Of a stretch of DNA of 64,000 bases, positions 1-12,619 are shown in pieces. Position 1 is the first letter of the stretch. Each line of letters opens with the position of its first letter. The translations under genes were made by a program, and so were the position numbers. This stretch comes from Congeria kusceri (Eukaryota; Mollusca; Bivalvia; Myida; Dreissenidae), in the NCBI GenBank assembly GCA_027627225.1, contig CM051026.1, forward strand, positions 3,870,701 through 3,934,700, read 5' to 3'. The notes under the pieces are model-generated. The model searched no databases. It saw nothing but the letters and a program-made list of their open reading frames with translations, and was not told the origin of the DNA.

Positions 1-249
1 AGCGACCAGAAATGATTTTCAATATTTCAATTTTGTATAGATTGCATAGCAGTTGAAGGACAGTAAGTATCAACAGAAACACAACTTACAAACAAACTTA
101 CATCTACCATACTTGTTTGTTACTCTATGAAAAATAATGGATTATCGGTTGTGAACATGCGTGCATGAATGTTCTAAGTCGCTTTCTGAATCAAATGTAT
201 GGTTGTGTCGCATTTTTGAGTTAAACCATTCTTTTTTTACTTCGTTATA

Positions 250-655
250 TTACGTGATGGCAAGTGGTACGTAGTTGTGTCGCTTTATTGTGCAACGCAG
301 TTGTGACGCGTGATTGTGTAACGCAGTTGTGGCGTGTGATTGTGTAACGCAGTTGTGTCGCGTGATTGTGTAACGCAGTTGTGACGCGTGATTGTGTAAC
401 GCAGTTGTGGTGTGTGATTGTGTAACGCAGTTGTGACGCGTGATTGTGCAACGCAGTTGTGGCGTGTGATTGTGTAACGTAGTTGTGTCGCGTGATTGTG
501 TTAAGTAGTTGTGTCACGTGATTGTGTAATGTAGTTGTTTCGTGTGATTGTGTAACGCTGTTGTGACGCGTGATTGTGTAACGCAGTTGTGACGCGTGAT
601 TGTGTAACGTAGTTGAGTCGCGTGATTGTGTAAAATAGTTGTGTCGGGTGATTAT
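250..655. repeat. 26-bp minisatellite, array 1
   Basis: About 15 head-to-tail copies of a 26-bp unit containing GTGATTGTGTAACGCAGTTG followed by a variable TGACGC/TGGCGT/TGTCGC hexamer. Copies differ by a few substitutions, and the phase is kept throughout. A stop-free frame across the array is a by-product of the repeat and is not a gene. The unit is homologous to the larger array that begins near 1,320. Confidence 0.93.
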
Positions 656-1318
656 GTTATGCCTAGGTCACACATAGAACGGACATCGTACGATTTGAAA
701 CAAATTTGCGAAGTCTTACAGGCGCCGCGCGATTTTAATATTTTTTGCTTCGCATGTTCACGAAATCAAGCGGGCGCCGGACGGTTTTCGCCGACTGACA
801 TTGGAAACAAACAGTTTGAGCAACGGGCGGTGACCGGCCGATGACCAGACGACGCCCGTGCGGCGCAGGATGACTGCAACTAAAATGTATTGAAAAAGGT
901 ATCGAGTCTATTTATCGACAAAACGGGGGCCGCCCTGTGCCTCTACAGGCACAATCCGTGACCTTGGCGATAATTGTACATTGGTCGGCGCCAGGAAGAT
1001 TCCTGCACAATCGCCGTTGATATCGGACGATATTTTTACGTAGAAAATTCGTACGGTCACCGCCAGATACAAGAAAATGCCGTCCGGTGATCGAACGGTT
1101 CCCGGCCGACGTGATTTCGACCTGCCTGACCCCGAAAAACATCACCCGGTCGCCGTTAACTTTTAAGTATTCATTAAACTTGACTGGCGCCGTCCGATGA
1201 GCAAATGTATCAACTGCAACCGCCCGATTGCAACTGCTGTCTGGCGGGCACTGTCCGATATTGCCCGATTTTGAGTAAAACAGGCGCCGTCTGGCGGCAG
1301 TTTCTTATTTATGACTGG
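656..1318. other. GC-richer spacer between two minisatellite arrays
   Basis: Non-tandem sequence that is clearly richer in G+C than its surroundings. Short motifs recur in both orientations, including GGCGCC, GCCGTCCGRTGA and CCGGACGG. No convincing gene is seen; short open frames here have no recognisable domain. It may be an insertion or the unique part of the repeat element that carries the minisatellite. Confidence 0.5.
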
Positions 1319-1319
1319 G

Positions 1320-3950
1320 GCATTACGTAGTTGTGTTGCGTGATTGTGTCGCGTGATTGTATAACGAAGGGGCGTCGCGTGATTGTGTAACGTAGTTGTG
1401 TCGCGTGATTGTGTTACGTAGTTGTGTCGCGTGACTGTGTAACGTAGTTGTTTCGCATGCTTGTGTCACGTCTTTGTGTCGCCTGGTTGTGTAACGTCGT
1501 TGTGTCGCGTAGTTGTATAAAATTGGTGTGTCCTGTAATTGTGTGTTGTAGTTGTGTGCGCCTGGTTGTGTCACGTCATTCCGATGCCTGGTTGGGTTAC
1601 GTAGTTGTGATGCCTGGTTGTGTTACGTAGTTGTGATGCCTGGTAGTGTTACGTAGTTGTGATGCCTAGTTGTGTTATGTAGTTGTGATGCCTGGTTGTG
1701 TAACTTCATTCTGATGCCTGGTTGTGTTACGTAGTTGTGATGCTTGGTTGTGTTACGTAGTTGTGATGCCTGGCTGTGTTACGTCATTCTGATGCCTGGT
1801 TGTGTTACGTAGTTGTGATGCCTGGTTGTGTTATGTAGCTGTGATGCCTGGTTGTGTTACATAGTTGTGATGCCTAATTGTGTTACGTAGTGGTGATGCC
1901 TAGTTGTGTTACGTCGTTCTGATGCCTAGTTGTATTACGTCGTTCTGATGCTTAGTTGTGTTACGTCGTTCTGATGCCTGGTTGTGTTACGTCGTTCTTA
2001 TGCCTGCTGCCTGGTTGTGTTACGTCGTTCTGATGCCTAGTTGTGTTACGTCGTTCTGATGCCTAGTTGTGTTATGTCGTTCTGATGTCTAATTGTGTTA
2101 CGTCATTCTGATGCCTAGTTGTGTTACGTCGTCCTGATGCCTAGTTGTGTTACGTCGTTCTGATGCCTGGTTGTGTTACGTCGTTCTGATGCCTAGTTGT
2201 GTTACGTCGTTCTGATGCCTGGTTGTGTTACGTCGTTCTGATGCCTAATTGTGTTACGTCATTCTGATGCCTAGTTGTGTTACGTCGTTCTGATGCCTAG
2301 TGTGTTACGTCGTTATGATGCCTGGTTGTGTTACGTCATTCTGATGCCTAGTTGCGTTACGTCGTTCTGATGCCTAGTTGCGTTACGTCGTTCTGATGCC
2401 TAGTTGTGTTACGTCGTTCTGATGCCTTTGTTGTGTTACGTCGTTCTGATGCCTGGTTGCGTTACGTCGTTCTGATGCCTAGTTGTCTTACGTCGTTCTG
2501 ATGCCTGGTTGTGTTACGTCATTCTGATGCCTGTTTGTGTTACGTAGTTGTTATGCCTGGTTGTGTTACGGAGTTGTGATGCCTGGTTGTGTTACGTCGT
2601 CTGATGGCTGGTTGTGTTACGTCGTTCTGATTCCTAGTTGTGTTACGTCGTTCTGATGCCTAGTTGTGTTACGTCGTTCTGATGCCTAAATGTGTTTCGT
2701 CGTTCTGATGCCGAGTTGTGTTACGTCGTTCTGATGGTTAGTTGTGTTACGTCGTTGTGATGCCTAGTTGTGTTACGTCGTTGTGATGCCTAGTTGTGTT
2801 ACGTCGTTGTTTTGCCTAATTGTGTTACGTCGTTCTGATGCCTAGTTGTGTTACGTCGTTCTGTTGCCTAGTTGTGTTACGTCGTTCTGATGCCTGGTTG
2901 TGTTACGTCGTTCTGATGCCTAGTTGTGTTACGTCGTTCTGATGCCTAATTATGTCACGTCGTTCTGATGCCTAGTTGTGTTACGTCGTTCTGATGCCTA
3001 GTTGTGTTAGGTCGTTCTGATGCCTAGTTGTGTTACGTCGTTCTGATGCCTAGTGGTGTTACGTCGTTCTGATGCTTAATTGTGTTCCGTCGTTCTGATG
3101 CCTAGTTGTGTTACGTCGTTCTGATGCCTAATTGTGTTACGTCGTTCTGATGCCTAGTTGTGTTACGTAGTTCTGATGCCTAGTTGTGTTACGTCGTTGT
3201 GATGCCTAATTGTGTTACGTCGTTCTTATGCCTTCGTTGTGTTACGTCGTTCTGATGCCTAATTGTGTTTCGTCGTTCTGATGCCTAGTTGTGTTACGTC
3301 GTTCTGATGCCTAGCTGTGTGACGTCGTTCTGATGCCTAGTTGTGTTACGTCTTTCTGATGCTTAATTGTGTTACGTCGTTCTGATGCCTAGTTGTGTTA
3401 CGTCGTTCTGATGCCTAGTTGTGTTACGTCTTTCTGATGCTTAATTGTGTTACGTCGTTCTGATGCCTAGTTGTGTTACGTCGTTCTGATGCCTAATTGT
3501 GTAACGTCGTTCTGATGCCTAGTTGTGTTACGTAGTTGTGATGCCTAGTTTTGTTGCGTCGTTCTGATGCCTAATTGTGTTACGTCGTTCTGATGCCTTT
3601 GTTGTGTTACGCCGTTTTGTCGCCTGGTTGTGTTACGTCGTCGTGTCGCCTTGTCGTATCCCGTCGTTGTGTGGCCCGGTTGGGTTCCGTCGTTGTGTCT
3701 CCTTGTTGTATTCCGTGGTTATGTCGTCCAGTAGGGCTCCGTCGTTGTGTCGCCCGGCTGGGTTCAGTCGTTGTTTCGCCTGGTTGTGTTAAGCCGCTGT
3801 GTCACTTGGATGTGTTCCGTCGTTGTGTCACCTGGTTGTGTTCCGTCGTTGTGTCACCTGGTTGTGTTCCGTCGTTGTGTCGCCTGGTTGTGTTCTGTCG
3901 TTGTGTGGCCTGGTTGTGTTCCGTCGTTGTGTCACAGTGTTATTTTGACG
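1320..3950. repeat. 26-bp minisatellite, array 2 (about 100 copies)
   Basis: Roughly 100 copies of a 26-bp unit built around GTTGTGTTACGTCGTTCTGA. Variants are regionally sorted. From 1,320 to 1,560 they resemble array 1 (GTGATTGTGTAACGTAGTTG). From about 1,560 to 2,580 they mix CGTAGTTGTGATGCCTGG and CGTCGTTCTGATGCCTGG. From 2,590 to 3,590 they are mostly CGTCGTTCTGATGCCTAG. From 3,600 to 3,940 they become CCGTCGTTGTGTCGCCTG. This gradient fits local unequal exchange. Open frames rich in C, V, R and S across it are artefacts of the repeat. Confidence 0.95.
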
Positions 3951-6900
3951 TCTATATTGACGCGACTTGTCCCGCTTCTGTTATATTATGTATGTTAGTT
4001 TATACGATTGAGGTATTTTCTGTTGTTTGAATGCAACAATATTTCGTATGTGTGTAATTTAAGGTAAAAGTATTTCGTTTAATGACTTATATTAAAACAG
4101 TTAAATGAATACCGGTTTTTTTATTGTGTGTTTTACGCGTATTTTTATTGTACTGATACAATTAGTAAACCTACATTTAACGATATGTTGATCAACTGCA
4201 TTGGGGTTATTGTCTAACAGAGTCCAGATACAATACATAAAGACAATAAACACCAAGCATAGAGAATTACAGTTTATTCAGTTTTTTAGGGGTTTAATTT
4301 CTGGAGCATTGAATCAGTCAGATTTCGCAAACAAGAGCCATGAATACAGATTTACTACCCAGTGGCGGGTCCAGGATTTCGGGTTGGGGGGGCATGCACT
4401 TTTAATCGCGCACTTATAATCCCTTTCTGTTGTTTGTGGGTCTGCAGTGATTAGCTACAGATCCGTATAAAATATATATGATACATCGTTCTCATCATCA
4501 TCATCATCATCATCATCACCACGACGACCATCATCATTAAATTCAATTTGTTTCACCGAATATATCATTACTTACCGCACAATGTTCGAAAGACATGTTG
4601 GTTCATCTGTATGTCATGAACCTGTTTTGCCAGTATGTTGCCCTTGTTTAATGTGCCTGTCCACTAAATACGTATTTGACATTCAATGTTATATATATCA
4701 GGAACATCTGTAAACATGTAAAATCCGTAGCTGACTAAATTCAATCACACACGCATCGAGAATTATTTGTATTATTTTATTTACCTATTCATTTTCCTCT
4801 TTGCGAAGTGAATGCCATTTAAATAACTCACACGTTCACAGTCATGCTCATCAATTGTCTTCAAATGTGCTATGTACTCTGAGTTTTATCATTGAACCGA
4901 ACTAACGGACAAACAGACGAGCATGTTTTTACACGAAGTATTGTGAAAGTACTCGCATTATTCCGTTGCGAAATAATACATGGCAAGTGAAGCCGACTTT
5001 GTGTCAATTTCGCTGACTTAGGGTGCCGAAAAATATGAAATCGCCAGGAATTGGAGCAGACGTTGTGGACACTCCTGTACTTTATCACTTTATATCTTTT
5101 TTTAATAAATGCATAAAACAATATAAAATTTGGTATGATTGGTATGATTGCAAATTAAACAATGAACCAGAAGTTTGTCGATTTAGATATTTCGGAATTA
5201 AACTATTTATTGAAACAAAACTGTAAGTAGTCATTGATTTTACTTGAAATCGACTTCAAACCATATTTATTCGAAAATAATAGTTAATATATTAATTTAA
5301 AATTTATAATTCATAAATTAAAAATTTTAAAAAGAAAACAAGCCCATTTTCAAATAAGGTATATATACCCATTGTATATAGTTTATCGATGAACTTTTTG
5401 CGCCGGTACTATTGTGTACGTAAGAAATCGTTGGGGTCAAGCTAGGTCGGGTATATTTTGCGGTATAATTTAATGTGTATCTTTTACCAAAATGAACAAG
5501 CCAAGCGAGCTAAAAAAATTAAGCATATATTTCCAGTTTTGACCGATTTATGTATACCCATATATGTATAATCCGGAAGTTTGTTTTTTGGGGAGGGGAA
5601 GGCGGGGGTTTAAATAAACAACAGCTAAGATATAATATGTTGTTATGCCGTTTATTTGATTAATTAAATTGTTTATATCGATTTATATAATTCCTAGGGC
5701 TGCATTGTATTGCCCGATGCGTTTTCGATAGATGGTTGCATTTTGTTTTAAATAAAAGTAATACCTGCTTCTAACTACCTCATAATTGAACAGTTAAATA
5801 AATTCCATTATGGAATATAATAAAATATCATAAAAATAAAAACAGTTTAAATATGATTATACGGCACTTTAATTGTTATGTTTGCGATTAAAATATCCTC
5901 ATCAAACACTTAAGCGGACATAAAAATGCACATCCAAATAGATAACTGAAGGTAATGTTACTTCTTGGCAAGTTCCTAGCAGTAGTTGCCTTCCTTTGGT
6001 TTACTCGACCTGATTATAAGTGTGATATATAGTGTTCATGTTTAACAATTTAATCCATGCCTAACCCATATTATTTATTATTAACCAAGGAATTATTTAA
6101 TTACGTTTTTATTCGCTGACAAAACAATACAACTATATACATGTGAGCTTAAATGTGATACAAAATGTGACTTTATCTGAATTTAAATTGTTAACCTTTA
6201 ACATACTTAAAATAAGGTCGAATTAACTTAAGGGAATGGCTTATGATCGTTTATGTATTTTACGGGCACAATTTGAGCTCAAAGTAAAAGCATGCGTTTA
6301 TTAACACATACTCATTATGATGGAAATTATTGGTACACTACATGTACACATGTATCTACCAACTTCCGATCATATTGTTTGAATAATATAATAGGTGCGC
6401 TCTTCTATTATTAAAAAATGACAAAATGATTTCTTTTGATGGTACTGTTTTCAGCATTTGCACTAACAAAGAAGAACTTTGTTGGTACATCGTCATACAT
6501 TTTAATGCAAAAAATATTTGAGTTTTTTAACTGTAAAGTTATATGTATCAGATCTATAATAATCGAAACATATTGATACATAATAAAAGTTTCGATTTAA
6601 GAAATAATGTTCGATTTTGCGTTGTTCATTAGCTAATAAATAACGCTTTGGAATTATGATAAAAATGAATCTACAAACGCTCTCCGTTCTCAATAACCGC
6701 CCATCAGAACAAAAGCCGTACAATAATCATATCATGATAATCATGATATGGGAGAAATTATTTCCATTTGAAATGATCTGAAATATGAACTCTGTAACTA
6801 CATTCTACGGTGTTCCGACAATGTTCCCGCGCTTACGTTCGCACGCGCGTCACCGCTGTTACAATGTCATTCATTGATACCAATTCATAAAAAGTTAAAA

Positions 6901-7090
6901 AATGACGGAATGACGTTAGTTTCGGCTATTTGTTAACGTAGTTTAATTAAAAATAATGTGTTGATTACATTTGCGTATTAGCTATTCTAACATGACACGA
7001 GCAAAATTTCCGTCAATAAGCAACTCGAAAAAGTAGTTCCGAAACTGTAAATATAGTTCGCATCGCAATTGCAGAAAATGTTGTCTGGTC
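3951..7090. other. AT-rich intergenic DNA, no gene seen
   Basis: Mostly AT-rich single-copy-looking sequence. A short motif near 4,370-4,400 (GTGGCGGGTCCAGGATTTCG then a G run) resembles ends of non-autonomous DNA transposons, but no partner end was found. A 23-bp inverted repeat, perfect around one central base, lies at 6,728-6,750. No exon with convincing frame and splice sites was found. Confidence 0.5.
4493..4528. repeat. (CAT)n microsatellite
   Basis: Uninterrupted run of TCA/CAT trinucleotides followed by degenerate CACGACGACCATCATCATT. Ordinary simple repeat. Confidence 0.9.
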
Positions 7091-7094
7091 ATGT

Positions 7095-7635
7095 TCGAAT
7101 CGAAATAAATTTCGCTTTAGCGTTGTTTATCTGTAAATAAACAACGAGTGTTTGGTCTGATGCGCGTATATTTAACCACTCGGGCGTGTGTGTGTGTGTG
7201 TGTGTGTGTGTATTTTGAAGTTTATGAGGTCCTTCCGCGCCTGAGGCTGCATTATGTGAAGACCCAGAGTGTGTCCAAGCATTCCTACCTAATTAACTGA
7301 CTAGAGACTCACGAAAGTTGGGACGAATTTAGTTTTTTTAGTTAAAGATATTGTAATTTTGGTGTGGTCTTGTCCTGTGTGTGTGTGGGGGGGGGGCTGG
7401 AGTACCCGGAGGAAACCCCACCTGTCCGGTATGGTGACCACCAACCAAACTCACATGCGCCGGGAGAGATAAGCGAACCCGGGATGCCTAGGTGAGAAGC
7501 GAGTGTACCAACCACTGCTCTAGCCGGAATGCCGTCGTGGTTTATATACGCATCATACGCATCATACGCATCAGAACTCAGAATCGTTGTTTATTTACAG
7601 ATAAGCAACTCAAAATCGAAATTTATTTCCTAAAT
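7095..7635. mobile_element. Inverted-repeat element enclosing a SINE
   Basis: The left arm (about 7,098-7,190) and right arm (about 7,530-7,632) are inverted copies. CTGTAAATAAACAACGA at 7,131-7,147 pairs with TCGTTGTTTATTTACAG near 7,583-7,599. The GCGTATA and ACCAC segments on the inner side also correspond, and ATCGAAATAAATTTCG on the outer side. Arms are about 90 bp with scattered mismatches, which fits a MITE or foldback element. The interior is occupied by a tRNA-derived SINE. Exact termini and target duplication are not resolved. Confidence 0.6.
7190..7545 (-). mobile_element. tRNA-derived SINE
   Basis: Read on the minus strand it starts with a tRNA-like head (about 7,545-7,475): a box A-like GCAGTGGTTGGTACACTCG and a box B-like CCCGGGTTCG. 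A conserved body follows, containing CACCATACCGGACAGGTGGG and TTTCCTCCGGGTACTCC, then an AT-rich 3' part ending in (CA)n, visible as (GT)n at 7,187-7,212. The pol III boxes and head-body-tail order are typical of SINEs. The family name is not assigned. Confidence 0.7.
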
Positions 7636-7929
7636 AAATAAAAACAACAACAAAAATAATGTTTACGCCAAATGCTTGAATCATGACAGTATACTAGTAC
7701 TGCATCCAAGTTAATTTCAACTTTTTTTTTAAATGTGTAGCACTTTTCAATGTGTTTCTTTACTTTAGTCAGGGTCCGTATTCTGCAAACATCATAAGTT
7801 TAGCTTAAATTATTTTCACTTAATGAATTAACAGCAGTTAATATACACGTAGCACAAAGCCATCTAAATATGAAATAAAAAGTTAAAGAAATAATAATTA
7901 TCAATTAATTAATATTATGATGATTTTAA

Positions 7930-8087
7930 GGTTACGGATAAGATTTGATTTAGGATGTTTCTGGAATACGGCCCCTGATAATCACGATGCGATATATTAT
8001 CAGTGGTAGGTTACGGATAAGATTTGAGTTAGGATGTTTCTGGAACACGGCCCCTGATAATCACGATGCGATATATTATCAGTCGTC
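7930..8087. repeat. 79-bp tandem duplication
   Basis: The segment starting GGTTACGGATAAGATTTG at 7,930 is repeated at 8,009 with only a few substitutions (period 79 bp). Both copies end in GATGCGATATATTATCAGT. No coding meaning seen. Confidence 0.9.
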
Positions 8088-8980
8088 CTACATGTTTGGT
8101 ATGCTTACATCTGTATGAATTCCAATTGGTCAGTTTTTGTCTGCTAAAGCTGTAACATGTTTAGCACGTGCAAGCAGACCGTGACACTATTGTAAACAGT
8201 GCGTAGCTACACTGAATGTGACTGAACTCGCAGTGTAATTAGTAAGTATTGTAAACTGTATTTATAAGCATTTGATAAATAATGTAAATCTAAACAATAT
8301 ATTTATTCAAGATAAATGATACTATATGTCGTTATGGTGGCAAGGATTCTTATGTTGTTTTTTTTCGCGGTATTTGCTCTTCTTATTGCCCTGTAGGCGT
8401 AACGTGCGAAAAGAAGTATGCCTAGTTACGCCCCTGGTAATCCGATTTGTTTTTACTATTTCGGTAGAACAATTTTACGTTTTCCACGTGGATTTCGATG
8501 AGCCCTTTTTTTGCGCCTCTAATTGCCTTCGATTTTGCAAGATCTGACATAGCGGACTGCTTCAACTAAAACATGTGGTTATAATGGCTAATCATGTACA
8601 TATAAGTCTAATACTTTTTATATTGTCAATATGTTTAAATGTGACCTCGAATTAAGTTACATTTAACATTTAAGATTGTAAAATAAGTTTGCACTGTTAT
8701 TTTATACGAAAATTATGTGATTTATTTTTATTTTATATAGAATTTCAGCCTAGTGGGATGTTATCGTGTGTATTTTTGTATAATTTGCACTTGCAACTTA
8801 AGTTTGAATTTACGAAATATTGAAACTCGTGGTACACGTATTTACACAACTTATTTTCTAACATAGAAGTATTATAGTTACACAATTTTGCAAAGCTAAA
8901 GGTCTTTTCGAACATAATACTGTTTTTAATATGTCGGCATATTTTGGTAGCACAGACACATTTGTTGAAATACGTAAAAC
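8088..8980. other. AT-rich DNA, no gene seen
   Basis: A short open frame at 8,326-8,547 has no domain and no supporting splice context. Near 8,425-8,442 the sequence GCCTAGTTACGCCCCTGG matches the terminal repeat of the MITE at 59,591-59,858 (CAGGGGCGTA type). No opposite end was found, so it may be a decayed relic. Confidence 0.4.
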
Positions 8981-8984
8981 AGCC

Positions 8985-10075
8985 TTGTCCTAAACCACCA
9001 CTTTTTCTATGTCACGTGCTCTGAAGACGCAATGTTGATCGGTCTCCTATAGACGCTTTCTTCCGGTTCCAGTCATCGGGTCGCCAAGTAGACCGGTTTG
9101 ATCGATCTCGTGCAGACGCATTCCGCGCTTCGACGGTGCTCCTGCTCCCAAGCGATTGCGGGAACGAGGCCGGTTGCTATTGGATACCAGAAACAGATAA
9201 GTCATAAAAATTAAATCACGTATTCACGTAATTTACAAGTATAATTCAGCAAATAGGCAAAAAAGCTAATACTTTCTTCAGTTAATAAAAAATGAATATT
9301 TAATCTTTTAACTAGAAAGAAAATAATGTATTATTACGTTAAATACACCCTTTCGATAGTGTTGAAATAAATGGCAGCTTTTACTCAAAATTCGGGTTTT
9401 GGGTGTACACGAATTTGGCTTTTGATACATAGACATTTATGTTGTTTAGAATAAAAGTTGATTTTAACTATTTTATTTCATGTTAAAGTCGGAAAAGAGG
9501 AGTGTTTGTTTCTGTGAATTCCCAAGCCAAGGCCCTGTCAAATCAGACGACAAGATGGAAAGGGCGCCCCCACCCTGCCGTCTGGCTTGTCAGGATCATG
9601 ACCTGGGAGTTCAAAGGAATAAATACGAGTCTCTTATGATGATAATAAAAGTGGGAGGGATTAAATATAGAAAAGTTCAAAATGCCAAAGTTTTAGCTGA
9701 CATTTACGTTTATAATCATACCATTGATGATGGTGATGATGATGATGGTGGTGCTGGTGCTGCTGCATACGCTGATTTATATTAGATACGTTTCACTAGG
9801 CACTTAAAACAAAATAACACATAATAATACAAGTATATAATACATACGTATGTTTCTGCATCTACAATAATTAATGTTTTATTGATTTCTTTTGTATTTC
9901 TGCTTTGTATTTTTGATTTGGTGACCAAAGTTACCGCTATGCTGCTGAAGTGCGGTTTCTTCGACTTTGACGATGCTTAGGACAACAAAAAGGCAATGCG
10001 GACCAGAGCTAGATGCCGACGACAATGGTGGCGATAACACGAGCTAAGTTTTATTTTTATTCTGTTGATAATTTT
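8985..10075. repeat. Block repeat, copy 1 (partner 13,065-14,530)
   Basis: Several segments recur in the same order and orientation 4.1-4.4 kb downstream. The first starts with the shared GGTCTCCTATAGACGCTTT and continues to GTATTCACGTAATTT. The second surrounds CCCCCACCCTGCCGTCTGGC at about 9,560. The third surrounds CTATGCTG(C)AGAAGTGC. The last is the GCCGACGACAA.GGTGGCGA block at about 10,015. Divergence is about 10-20 percent with indels, so this is an old duplication of an interspersed element. The open frame at 9,480-9,785 lies inside the repeat and ends in a GAT/GGT trinucleotide run, so it is not called a gene. Confidence 0.75.
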
Positions 10076-10845
10076 AGACTTAGCAGGTGATAGCCAGTGC
10101 TCGATGCAACAGAGTCCGAGGCAGTGGGCACACAGAGTGCGATGCATATGATGTCCGAAATGAAGTCAGTCGACAATGGATGAGACGATAACCTGAGCTA
10201 AGTGTTATTTTATGTTCTAAGCAGTTACAAGATACTTAACATAGGTTACTTCTAGGACTATGTATTTTACTGAATTGTAGTCACCCTTAATACACACAAT
10301 TTATTCGCGATTTGATAAAAACACATGCTCTCTAAACATAAACAGCTAAACATTCCACTTTCAAGTAATTCGGCGTCACAATCAGAGAGACATGACAATT
10401 TCAAGAAATAACTATTTCAGCCGGAGCTCGTTATTGTAAGTGCCTCTTTAGCAGAGACAATAAACGAACGGCCTCCTTTTAGATGAATCACACGCAAAAC
10501 CGAGCTGGATGCAGACGACAATTTCGCTCCCAAAACGACCATGACGAATGCGCAGGAAACCAATGGAGGACAACATGACAACGAAAACCAACTGATTCGA
10601 CGAGCGTGCGCGGTAAAAAAAAAACCTTTGCTTTTGAATAATCGTATAGAGCTGCTGTAGTTACTTTTGCTTTTGACACGTTATACGCCTAATATAATAA
10701 AAGCATTGATTTGTGGAAGAGAATTATCACGTTTCTATATTGAATAACTTTTAATTACACACGTATGTTGTTTTAATGTTGATATTCAAAAATACTGCGT
10801 GGCAGTAACGGTAAAGACACTAACAATGGGAGTATTGTAACAGTG
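10076..10845. repeat. Degenerate units carrying the GACGACAA motif
   Basis: Contains further single copies of the GCAGACGACAA core (about 10,505) followed by an ACGAATGCGCAGGAAACCAA-type segment. Diverged versions of this segment reappear at 15,180, 15,730 and 16,505. The region appears to be a decayed part of the same repeat domain. No supported gene. Confidence 0.5.
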
Positions 10846-10849
10846 ATCG

Positions 10850-12290
10850 TTAACAATATCCCGTTGCTGAGGACAACCACACCCCGTTGCCGACGATAAC
10901 CACACCCCGTTGCCGAAGACAACCACACCCCGTTGCCGACGAGAACAACACCCCGTTGCCGACGAGAACAACAACCCGTTGCCGACGACAACAACACCAC
11001 GTTGCCAAGGACAACCATACCCCGTTGCCGACTACAACAACGCCCATTTGTCGAGAACAACACCCAGTTACCGAGGACAACACCCTGTTGCCAACAACAA
11101 CACCCAATTACCGAGGACAGTAATATCCCCGTTGCCAACAGAACCCCGTTGCAGACGACAACCACACCCCGTTGCCGAGGATAACCAAACCCCGTTGCCG
11201 ACGACAACCATACCCCGTTGACGATGACAACCTCTTCCCGTTGCCAACAACAACCAAACCCCGTTGCCAACAACAACATCCCGTTGCCGAGGACAACCAC
11301 ACCCCGTTGCCGACGACAACACCACCCTGTTGCCAACAACAACAAAACCCGGTTACCGAGGACAGTAACATCCCCGTTGCCAAATGTACCCCGTTGCCAA
11401 CACCACCACCACCCGTTGCCTAGGACAACAACACCCCCATTGCCAACAACAAAACACTCCATTGCCAACATTAATCACACTCCGTTGCCAAGGACAACAA
11501 CACCCCGTTACCAAGGACAACAAAAGCCCGTTGCCAACAAAAAAAAAACACCTCGTTGCCGAGGACAACACCCCATTGCTATGGACAACGCCCTGTTGCT
11601 GAGGACAACACCCCGTTGCTTAGGACAACACCTCGCTTCCGAGAACAACACCCCATTACCAACAACAACAACATCCCGTTGCCAACAACAACAACACCCC
11701 GTTGCCAACAACAGCAAAACCCCGTTACCAACAACAACAACACCCCGTTACAATCAACAACAACATCCCGTTGCCGAGGAAAACAACCCGTTGCCGAGGA
11801 CATCAAAACCCGTTGCCAACAACACCCTGTTACCGAGGACAACAACACCCCGTTACTAACAACAAAAGCACCCCGTTGCCGACGAGAACAACACCCCATT
11901 CTCCAACAATAACAACACCTCGTTGCCGAGGACAACAGTTCCCCGTTTCCGAGGACAACCACTTCCTTTTGCCAACAACAACAACTCCCGGTTACCGAGG
12001 ACAACAACACTTCAGTAACCAGCAACAACAACAACCCGTTGCCTAGGACAACCACACCGCGTTGCGGAGACAACCACACCCCGTTCCCGACGAGAACAAC
12101 ACCCCGTCCCTGACGACAACTAAACCCCGTTGCCAACGACAACCACACCCGGTTGCCGACGACAACTACACCGAGTTGCCGAGACAACCACACCCCGTTG
12201 CCGAGGACAACCACACCCCGTTGCCGAGGATAATCACACCCCGTTGCCAACGACAACCACACCCTGTTGCCGACGATGCAGTGGACAGCC
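10850..12290. repeat. 23-bp minisatellite, main array
   Basis: About 60 copies of a 23-bp unit of the form GTTGCCGACGACAACCACAC plus CCC, with many variants (GAGGACAAC, AACAACAAC, GAGAACAAC) and occasional 1-6 base indels. The unit has few stop codons in any frame. Many overlapping open frames therefore appear on both strands; these are artefacts. The core GCCGACGACAAC is shared with the array at 17,640-17,990. Confidence 0.93.
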
Positions 12291-12480
12291 GGAACTCTAT
12301 GTAGACGACATACAATGACGCACGCGCAATCGACCAGTTAGGTACAATAAGACAGCATACAACAGAACGCAAGAACAAATGACTTAAATTTTGATCATAT
12401 GTTGTTTAGTGTACAGTATATTGTCCTGCGATTCGTACGGTAATACAATATTACTTTGTATTCGCGGAAGAAACAAAACT
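12275..12480. repeat. Array-flanking segment, copy 1
   Basis: The sequence after the main minisatellite recurs after the small array at 12,625-12,800. It includes TGTAGACGACATAC, GACGCACGCGCAA, GTACAATAAGACA and AGAACGCAAGAACAAAT. The array and its right flank have therefore been copied together about 530 bp apart. Confidence 0.7.
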
Positions 12481-12619
12481 CAAACATTGTTTTCTGATAG
12501 TTTCATTTAAATAATCCACATAAAATTGTCAGTTATTCTTCAAAGTTAAAATATTTAAACATTTGTGTGAACAATAATATAATATTATTCATAAGCACCC
12601 ACATCAGCTTGTTTCAGAC

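Noticed and set aside
1320..3950. CRISPR-like array
   Set aside because: Units are directly adjacent without unique spacers, and the context is eukaryotic. It is a minisatellite.
3575..4030. C/V/S/R-rich plus-strand open frames
   Set aside because: They lie in the 26-bp minisatellite; there is a chance absence of stop codons.
10773..12304. Many overlapping open frames of 60-230 codons on both strands
   Set aside because: All are translations of the 23-bp minisatellite, which lacks stops in several frames. Repeated peptides with no domain.
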